Source: Hypomesus transpacificus (lineage: Eukaryota; Chordata; Actinopteri; Osmeriformes; Osmeridae). From it: a stretch of DNA of 64,000 bases. The translations under genes were made by a program, and so were the position numbers. Below, piece by piece: positions 56,760 through 64,000 of this stretch. Positions within the stretch are counted from its first letter, which is position 1. Each line of letters begins with the position of its first letter. The notes beneath the pieces are model-generated. The model was given only the letters and a program-made list of their open reading frames with translations, did not search any database and had not been told where the DNA came from. The stretch covers positions 6,291,847 through 6,355,846 of the forward strand of contig NC_061062.1 in NCBI RefSeq assembly GCF_021917145.1, written 5' to 3'.

Positions 56760-57384
56760 GAGGGTTTACTTTGAGAGGATGCAAAGCATGAAAGGTAGTT
56801 ACAGATGTTAGTCTACAGGGGGTGGTAGACTGCTTTGAATGTAAATGTTATTTTTGAGAGCATTAACAGGGCAGAAATCAACCATGACATTGCTTTTGAA
56901 TGGCGTTTATTGGGGATCTTTGACATTCCTCACAATTACATAGAGATTTCACACATTTGCGTTCTGTATCATTGCATTTGTAGAGGATTGAAATTGGGCC
57001 ACTAGACATCCTGTCACAATTCTCAGTCTCTGAACCCAAACGCAGACCAGGACAAGGTAGGTGGTGAAAAAGGTGAGGCGTTACTGACGACTGAAGAGGT
57101 GTAGCCAGGTGTGTACGGGTGATTGGGTGCTGGTGAATGGTTCTGGTTGCCAGGCCGGAGTGAGGGGAATTGCAGGGTGAAGGTACTGAAACAGAGGAAC
57201 AGGAATCCGATAACATAAACAAGCATCAAAGAGCGACGCAAACAGAGACTGACTAGCGAAACGATATAGGCTGACACGCAAGCACAAGATACAAGTTTAG
57301 CTGACGATCCGGCAGGGACTGGATGTCAGGCCACAGCTTAAATTCTGTTGTGAGTATGATGATCAGGACTAGGTGTGTTTACAT
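56760..57384. other. Intergenic spacer
   Basis: The first 120 bp resembles the 3' flank of V12 (gagagg atgcaaagcatga, gggggtg). The rest has no recognised gene. Confidence 0.4.
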
Positions 57385-58440
57385 TACATTACATTTATTC
57401 TTTTTACAGACGCTTTTATCCAAAGCGACTTTCAAGAGAGAGCTTTACAAAAGTGCATAGGTCACTGATCATAACACCGAGATATCCCCAAACATTGCAG
57501 GTAGCCAAACATGAAGCATACATTGTGAAAAAAACTAACATTTAAAAATAAGTGACAGTCAGTGTCTCTGATGGAGGTGGGGAGTTGATTCCACCACTGG
57601 GGGGCCAGACAGGAGAATAGCTTGTGTTGAGACCGGGCGGTCTTGAGCGGTGGGACCACCAGACGGTTGTCAGAAGAAGACGGCGGGTGGGGGTGTAAGG
57701 TTGCAGGAGAGACTTGATGTAGTCGGGTGCAGTCCCATTCACCGCTCGGAAGGTCAGTACCAGGGTCTTGAATCTGATACGTGCCGTGATGGGTAGCCAG
57801 TGAAGTGAGATGAGGAGCGGGCTAACATGGGAGCGTCTGGGTAGGTTGAAGACCAGGCGGGCTGCTGCGTTCTGAATCTGTGCGGGTTGCGCATGCTGGG
57901 AGGCCGGCGAGCAGCGAGTTGCAGTAGTGCAACTTGGAGAGGACAAGTGCTTGGACTAGCAGCTGGGTGGAATGCTCAGACAGGTATCTCCTGATCTTCC
58001 GGATGTTGTAGAAGGTGAACCTACACGACCAGGAGACCGCAGCAATGTGGGCTGTGAGGGAGAGCTCTTCATCCATGGTCACCCCGAGGTTCCTAGCAGA
58101 GGATGAGGGGGTCACCGTCGCCGATCCCAGGGTGATTGAGAGATCGTGGGAGATGGAGGGTTTGGCCGGGATGATGAGAAGTTCTGTTTTGGCGAGGTTC
58201 AGCTGGAGCTGGTGCTTGGTCATCCAAGCGGAGATGTCTGTGAGGCAGGCCTCAATCCTAGCTGAGATCTCCGGATCAGTCGGGGGGAACGACAGGTACA
58301 GCTGCGTGTCATCAGCGTAGCAGTAGATGCATTCGATATGGACTGTGGCTGCATATAATGACCGGCGAGAGTAGCCGCTTGCAGTCGGGGAGGAGTTAAA
58401 AAAGGCTCTGTGAAGTCGGACATTTCAGCTTCTCGTGGTT
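57385..58440 (-). mobile_element. L2-type LINE fragment
   Basis: ORF2 C-terminal half on minus in two frames: LNLAKTELLIIPAKPS, ARNLGVTMDEELSLTAHI, LVQALVLSKLHYCNSLLAG, then NAAARLVFNLPRRSHVSPLL and WWNQLPTSIRDTDC. The left end carries the L2 tail (cagacgcttttatccaaagc). Frameshifts and stops show it is dead. Confidence 0.85.
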
Positions 58441-59280
58441 TGTTGCGTTGACGTCAGTCACGGCCGATTAAGCGCTGATTGCTTACTTTACTTTATTTAT
58501 AATTAAACATAGTCTTTTTGTTAGTGAAAAGGCGGACTAAAACCCTTTCTTTAACAAATGTTTTATTCAATTAAACAGTTTGGTCGGGATTTGAGCATTG
58601 GCGAAACTGAAGGTGTCAGAATAATTACAAAACACGCGTCAAAGTTGTCGTGTGTGAGTCTAGCCAATCATGAAATAGCTGTGTCGTCATTAGAACCAGT
58701 GCAGTTGCTCTTGAGAAAATGCGCTCGGCTACACAGCCGACAGTTTTCAAATCGATCTCACGGTACTTTGATGGCTACGTCACAGGGACCTAGCCTCGGC
58801 GCCGTCTCAAGTCGGACAAAAAGTTTAACCAGAATTCACTGTTTCAAGTCAGCCGCCTGTAGCTGGCTGCAGTGCTGCATGAAGTCAGTCCATGTCGAAC
58901 ACACCTAGTGGTAGAAGAAGCCATGGGAGGGGATTATGTTGATTGCTGATGAGGAACAGGTGAGAGCAGATTCAAGATCCCGCCTTGCACTCGTTGCCCG
59001 GCAACCAGAACGGGGTACGTTCAGGGACGTAACAGAAGAACAAACCAGACAGACAGACAGGGAAAACATGCTCAAGGGGATGGGGTCGTGACACATTCTT
59101 TCCTCTTTGTCTGCCCCATGGCTGGGTAGTTCAACTGGAGATAGTGTAGCATCAACAAGTAATAAATAATAAACTGAGGTAAATAATTGCATGCTAACCC
59201 AAATAGTTTTACAGTTGTTACCTTATAACCTTTTTTTCCTAACACTTCCCCAATTAAGTTTTAACCAGACTAGTGTAAAG
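58441..59280. other. Intergenic spacer
   Basis: A 116-codon frame at 58558 on plus has no family signature and may be chance. The right half (59090-59260) resembles 61140-61330 upstream of V13, so it belongs to the B-A duplication unit. Confidence 0.35.
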
Positions 59281-59284
59281 AGGT

Positions 59285-59345
59285 GACATGGCTCATTGGT
59301 AGAGCACGTCAATGTAGGTCAAGAGATCCCAGGTTCAAATATCTC
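59285..59345 (+). other. tRNA-like sequence upstream of V11
   Basis: An A-box-like tggctcattggtagagca and a B-box-like ggttcaaat 28 bp later. It does not fold into a full tRNA. A twin is upstream of V13 at 61368-61426, at the same distance from the leader. Confidence 0.4.
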
Positions 59346-59566
59346 CTGAATGCGGTGCTTTGGATTAAAGATGTTCAATGAAAACCTAGATAATGTGTGT
59401 GTAATGAGGAATGGGTATCGTCATCACAAATATACATCTGTCATCTGTCCTGTAGGTAGAGCTACAGCTCAACAAGTCCTCCAGCAGCAGACTGGGGGTG
59501 AAGTCTTGTTCTATATCACTCCAGAGCTCCTCAGAGTCCCTGAACATTTCTGGACTGAGAGTCAAC

Positions 59567-60102
59567 ATGATCACATGTCTCATAGGCACAGTGATTTTCT
59601 TCATCCTGACCGGTAAATGTTATAAATTCCTCTCAGAGTCAAGACTGTTTAGATGTGCTAAATGTGAATGATTTCTAGAGAGTAATAAAGTGTTTCTATG
59701 TCTTGTGTGTCCATGTGGTGGTAATATCTTCTCTCTGTCTGTCCAGGTGTGTGTCAGACAGTGGATGTCCACCAGACTCCCTCTGATCTCCTCAGCAGAG
59801 ATGGAGATACTGTGCAGCTCGTCTGCACCCACGGCCAGACTGACTACAGAGTGATGCTCTGGTACTTCCAGAAACCAGGGGACACAGCGCTCACACTCAT
59901 CGGGTATTTGAATTATGGGACTCCAAACATTGAAGGTTCCAATGAAGAACACTTCAATTTCGTTGGGAATCTCGGTGGTGACAAGGCAAAGAATGCCTCT
60001 CTTGTCATTAAGAAACTGAGTGTAAACAGCCACAGTGCAGTTTATTACTGTGCTGCCAGCTATGCACAGTGCTACAGATCCCCTCTGTTCTCTACAAAAA
60101 CC
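59567..60102 (+). CDS. trbv: V11: TRBV-like V segment, subgroup B
   Basis: Leader 59567-59612 (MITCLIGTVIFFILT); V exon 59747-60064, VCQTVDVHQTPSD, LVCTH, LWYFQKPGDTA, AVYYCAASYA. RSS: heptamer 60065-60071, 22 bp spacer, nonamer 60094-60102. Looks functional. Confidence 0.87.
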
Positions 60103-60284
60103 CTCATCTCTCATCCAGGAGTGGTTTGTGTGTCAGAGTGAAACACCTGCATCTGAGGTCTGAATTAGATCCAGCAACATCTTATCAGCACAGTCGGATG
60201 ACATCACTTCCTGTTCCTGCTCCAACTCCACTAAGTGATGTTAAGTCCTCAGTTGGTCCTCCAGGCTCAGCACTGATGGTCACC

Positions 60285-60840
60285 ATGATCAGACTTCTCA
60301 CTATCTTCTCTGTTCCTTTGTTCTGGATTACAGGTAAGCCTGCTGACCTTAAAGGACATTACACTGCAACGCTGCTACAAAAAAATACCTTTAAACTGTA
60401 GTGTTGTAGTTTTACAGGAATAATCAAATCTGTATGGCAAATTTTAAGAATTGTAAAAATCATTATTACAGTCATACACTCTCCTTCTCACTCCACAGGA
60501 GTGTCACTCAGTCAAGAGGTGAACCAAACTCCCTCTACTCTCCTGGGGAAGCCAGGAGCGAAGATTCAACTGAGCTGCAGTCATAACATTCCAAGTTACT
60601 ACATGATTCTCTGGTACCAGCGCTCAGTGGGAGACACTGCTCTGAAACTAATAGCGTATGTTTCATACAAAAGTCCCACTGTTGAGTCTCCATATCAGGG
60701 CATGTTCAATGTGACTGGAGATGGTGCGAAACTAGCCTACCTTCATTTCCTCAAACTGAGGCAACCTGAAGATGATGGACAATATTTCTGTGCAGCCAGC
60801 TACACAGTGGTAAAGAGCTCAGCTCCGCTCTACAAAAACC
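60285..60840 (+). CDS. trbv: V12: TRBV-like V segment, subgroup A
   Basis: Leader 60285-60333 (MIRLLTIFSVPLFWIT); V exon 60499-60802, QEVNQTPSTLLGKPGAK, LSCSH, ILWYQRSVGD, QYFCAASY. RSS: heptamer 60803-60809, 22 bp spacer, nonamer 60832-60840. Only 220 bp after V11. Looks functional. Confidence 0.87.
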
Positions 60841-60899
60841 TTTGAGAGATCAACAAGCCCTTCTTCACACCTGTATCAAACCACAATAACAGTAATGTA

Positions 60900-61367
60900 C
60901 TCAGAGGAGGTGGATATCGTCATCACAACTACAGATGTTACTTCGTTTGAGGGTTCCTACTTTGAGAGGATGCGATGCATGATGGGTAGTTAAAGATGTT
61001 AGTCTGTAGGGGGTGCTTTGAATGTGAAAGTTGTTTTTGAGACCGTGCACTGGGCATAAATTAACCATGACATTGCTTTCAACTGGTGTTTATTGGTCAC
61101 CTGTGACATTCCTTATAATTACATATAGAGATTTCACACATTTGCGTTCATAATTCTGGACTTTTAAGAGTCTGCATTGGGAAAACAGTCGTTCTTCACG
61201 CCTCTGTCTGCTACACAGATAGGTGGCTTGACAATAGTGTAGCATCAACCAGCAATAAGAATATACTTCTGTAAATAATTCCACCCTCACCCAAATGGTT
61301 TTACAGTTATAATGTTTTTAACCGACTTGTCCACACTGAATGTAAAAACCAAACAAGTGTAAAGACT
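60900..61367. other. Spacer between V12 and V13
   Basis: 3' flank of V12 and 5' flank of V13. No gene. Its parts recur around 56760 and 59090, marking the edges of the repeated B-A unit. Confidence 0.45.
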
Positions 61368-61658
61368 TGATATGTCTCAGTGGTTGAGCAATTGAATGCA
61401 GATCATGAAATCCCAGGTTCAAATAACCACCTGGATGAGATGCTTTAGATTAAAGATGTTCAATGAAAACCTAGATAACGTGTGTGAAATGAGGAGATGG
61501 GTATCGTCATCACAAATATACATCTGTCATCTGTCCTGTAGGTGGAGTTACAGCTCAACAAGTCCTCCAGCACCAGACTGGGGGTGAAGTCTTGTTCTGG
61601 ATCAACCAGAGCTCAGAGCTCCTCAGAGTCCCTGAACATTTCTGGACTGGGAGTCAAC

Positions 61659-62194
61659 ATGATTACATGTCTCAGAGGCACAGTGATTTTCTTCATCCTG
61701 ACCGGTAAATGTTATATATTCCTCTCAGAGACATTACTGTGTATATATGCTAAATGTGAACGATTTCTATATTGTAATAAAGTGTTTTGATGTCTTGTGT
61801 GTCCATGTGGTGGTAATATCTTCTCTCTGTCTGTCCAGGTGTGTGTCAGACTGTGGAGGTCCACCAGACTCCCTCTGATCTCCTCAGCAGAGATGGAGAT
61901 ACTGTGCAGCTCGTCTGCACCCACGACCAGGCTGACTACAGAGTGATGCTCTGGTACTTCCAGAAACCAGGGGACACAGCGCTCACACTCATTGGATATA
62001 TTTACTTTCAGAGTCCCACATATGAGGGTTCATACAACAAATATTTTACAATGACGGGTGATTTCAGTGGGAGTGGAACCAAGAAGGGCTTTCTGTCTAT
62101 TAGAAGCCTGTCTATGTCTGAAGATAGTGCAGTTTATTACTGTGCTGCTAGCAAAGCACAGTGCTGCAGATCCCCTCTGTTCTCTACAAAAACC
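61659..62194 (+). CDS. trbv: V13: TRBV-like V segment, subgroup B, with divergent framework 3
   Basis: Leader 61659-61704 (MITCLRGTVIFFILT); V exon 61839-62156. Up to GDTALTLIGY it is almost the same as V11, but from CDR2 on it reads IYFQSPTYEGSYNKYF ... GFLSIRSLSMSEDSAVYYCAASKA, unlike the other B genes. RSS: heptamer 62157-62163, 22 bp spacer, nonamer 62186-62194. Open; looks functional and mosaic. Confidence 0.85.
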
Positions 62195-62376
62195 CTCCTC
62201 TCTCCTCCAAGAGTGGTTTGTGTGTCATAGTGAAACACCTGCATCTGAGGTCTGAATTAGATCCAGCAACATCATATCAGCACAGTCGGATTACATCATT
62301 TCCTGTTCCTGCTACAACTCCAGTAAGTGATGCTAAGTCCTCAGTTGGTCCTCCAGGCTCAGCACTGATGGTCACC

Positions 62377-63147
62377 ATGATCAGACTTCTCACTATCTTC
62401 TCTGTTCCTTTGTTCTGGATCACAGGTAAGCCTGCTGACCTCACAGGACATTACACATTGACGCTGCTACTAAAATGCCTTTAAACTGTAGTGTTGTAGT
62501 TTTACAGAAATAACAAAATCTGCATGGCAAATGTTAAGGATCGTATAAATCATTATTACAGTAATACCCTCTCCTTCTCTCTCCACAGGAGTGTCACTCA
62601 GTCAAGAGGTGAACCAGACTCCCTCTACTCTACTACTGACATGAGAGTCAGGTTGTTGAGCGGTTAGGGAATCGGGCTAGTAATCTGAAGGTGGCCAGTT
62701 CGATTCCCGGCTGTGCCAAATGACGTTGTGTCCTTGGGCAAGGCACTTCACCCTACTTGCCTCGGGGGAATGTCCCTGTACTTACTGTAAGTCGCTCTGG
62801 ATAAGAGCGTCTGCTAAATGACTAAATGTAAATGTAAATGTACTCTCCTGTGGAAGCCAGAAGAGAAGATCCAACTGAGCTGCCGTCATAAGATTCCTGA
62901 TTACTACACTATACTCTGGTACCAGCGCTCAGTGGGAGACACTGCCCTGAAACTTATAGGGTTTGTTTATTACAAAACTATTACCGTTGAGTCTCCGTAT
63001 CAGGACATCTTCGATGTGAGTGGAGATGGTGAGAAAGAAGCCTACCTTCATCTCTTCAAACTGAGGCAACCTAAAGATGATGGACGATATTTCTGTGCAG
63101 CTTATATGACACAGTGGTACAGAGCTCAGCTCCGCTCTACAAAAACC
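62377..63147 (+). pseudogene. V14: TRBV-like segment interrupted by a SINE
   Basis: Leader 62377-62425 is intact and the V exon starts at 62589 (QEVNQTPSTL). A 209-bp SINE sits in framework 1 at 62632-62840. The remainder (62841-63109) is open: KPEEKIQLSCRHKIPD, ILWYQRSVGD, RYFCAAYMT, with a good RSS (heptamer 63110-63116, 22 bp spacer, nonamer 63139-63147). Recent knockout of an otherwise sound gene. Confidence 0.9.
62632..62840 (+). mobile_element. tRNA-derived SINE with L2-type tail, inside V14
   Basis: The head has A-box-like gagcggttagggaatcggg and B-box-like ccagttcgattcc. The tail ends taagtcgctctggataagag, then cgtctgctaaatgactaaatg. Target duplication TACTCT at 62626-62631 and 62841-62846. 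The shared tail with the L2 fragments in this window fits L2-driven mobilisation. Confidence 0.88.
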
Positions 63148-63189
63148 TTTCAGTGATCAACAGGCCCTTCAGTACACCTGTATCAAACC

Positions 63190-63300
63190 ACAATAACAGT
63201 CCTGAACTCAGAGGAGAGAGAAAGAGGGAGACAGAGAGAGGGGCGGAGTGACAGAGATAGAGTGAGTTGAAGAAAAAGAGATAGAGACAGAAAGCATCAC
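63190..63300. repeat. Purine-rich low-complexity run
   Basis: GA-rich stretch with gagagagaaagaggg-type units, following the V14 3' flank. Confidence 0.6.
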
Positions 63301-63347
63301 TAGGGATATCATATCCTGTCTTCACCAATAAGAACCATGAAGCAGTG

Positions 63348-63420
63348 TATGTTAGTTGGTGTAGGTTAGCTAGTGTAGGTTAGCTAGTGTAGGGTAGCTG
63401 GTGTAGGTTTGCTTGTGTAT
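63348..63420. repeat. 15-bp minisatellite
   Basis: Five imperfect units of about 15 bp (gtgtaggttagctag). Confidence 0.7.
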
Positions 63421-63651
63421 TGCAAGTGGCAGATCATAATGTCTGCTCTTCTTGTTCCTATGGCCGCAGAAGGCTGTTTACGTTTTGGAACTCTGTTTGC
63501 TGTATTCAAGTTTTTTTTAAATTGTGTGTCCACTTTTTAAAAAGAGGCCTGGGGCCCACCGTCAGTTGGCTTTACTAAATAAAGGATAAATAATTTATTC
63601 ATAATTAATTTATTTTATAAACACATCAAATGGAGATCTGAATACACACAC
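63420..63651. other. AT-rich spacer
   Basis: No gene seen; ends at the probable LTR. Confidence 0.4.
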
Positions 63652-64000
63652 TGTGACAAGGGGGCCTTGTCAACCATGGTCCTGGCAGCATGTTGGCCTC
63701 GTTACCGACGCAAAGCCTCAACGAAGCACACCTGTTGCACATCTACCCCACTCCTGGTGAGTACAAAAGGGGACAAAAAGGGGTGATATGGTGGTTGATG
63801 TGGACATGTTCTATGCTACATAGACTCGCCCCAAGGAGAGAAGCACCCTAACGCTTGAGGCAGGCGGGCCAGAGGCTACGACCCGTGGAGACCGAAGAGA
63901 CACGCCGACATAGTTCTCATTTTCCTTAGTACTGTTTTTGTTTTACCCCAAAAGGGGCTATTAAAAAACCTTTGGCTTACCTTCTCTTTCATTAGTCTGG
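63652..64000 (+). mobile_element. Probable LTR, cut by window end
   Basis: It begins TGTGACAAGGGGG, has a gtacaaaagg box near 63770 and attaaaaaacc near 63960, the usual order of an LTR. Family and the rest of the element are not visible. Confidence 0.4.

Noticed and set aside
58558-58908. 116-codon frame as a gene
   Set aside because: No start context, splice partners or recognisable motif; flanked by LINE debris.
59285-59345. Functional tRNA gene
   Set aside because: A and B boxes are recognisable but no complete cloverleaf can be paired.
1-64000. TCR D, J or C segments
   Set aside because: Looked for FGxGT J motifs with 12-bp RSS and immunoglobulin constant-domain exons; none found.

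Overview
This looks like a teleost fish nuclear genome. It has split genes with GT-AG introns, T-cell receptor V segments with recombination signals, L2-type LINEs, a tRNA-derived SINE with the L2-type tail common in fish, and hAT-like elements. I cannot name the species. The window is part of a T-cell receptor V-gene array, best matched to TRB (VTQTP and QTPS framework 1, MYWYRQ or ILWYKQ framework 2, YFCAAS or YFCAV ends, V-RSS with a 22-23 bp spacer). No D, J or C segment is visible. V segments are numbered locally. Subgroup A has SLSQEV at the start of framework 1 and leader MIRLL...; subgroup B has VCQTVEVHQTPSD and leader MITCL...; V6-V9 are single lineages present once in each arm of an inverted repeat.

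Layout. (1) 1-16565: end of one copy of a ~27.6 kb tandem unit. It holds the first exons of a coiled-coil gene (minus), V1 and V2 (minus) and a complete 17-exon GIMAP-like/SLIP-GC-like gene (plus). (2) 16566-44159: the second copy of that unit. It begins with a truncated V3, then V4-V9 (minus), then the whole coiled-coil gene (eight exons, about 1651 aa, minus), V1' and V2' (minus) and a second intact GIMAP/SLIP-GC gene (plus). (3) 44160-47489: transposon-rich spacer with an hAT-like element and a TIR element carrying a RecQ-like Walker A relic. (4) 47490-54346: inverted copy of 16572-23573, with the 3' end of the coiled-coil gene (pseudogene) and V9-V4 on plus. (5) 54130-63150: V3 and alternating B-A V pairs V10-V14 (plus), interrupted by LINEs and a SINE. 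(6) A probable LTR runs off the right edge.

How the genes relate. The V segments are donors for recombination-activating-gene joining. The minus and plus clusters point towards each other, so one of them must join by inversion if the D-J-C cluster lies on one side. The two large non-TCR genes sit inside the V array and were copied with it. The GTPase gene joins a GIMAP-like domain with a degenerate P-loop to a SLIP-GC/dynamin-like GTPase with intact G motifs. Summing exon lengths and phases keeps one open frame across all 17 exons in both copies. The coiled-coil gene has an alternative first exon next to an orphaned V-gene promoter. Species, expression and locus identity are inference; exon phases, RSS spacing, target-site duplications and junctions are read directly from the sequence.
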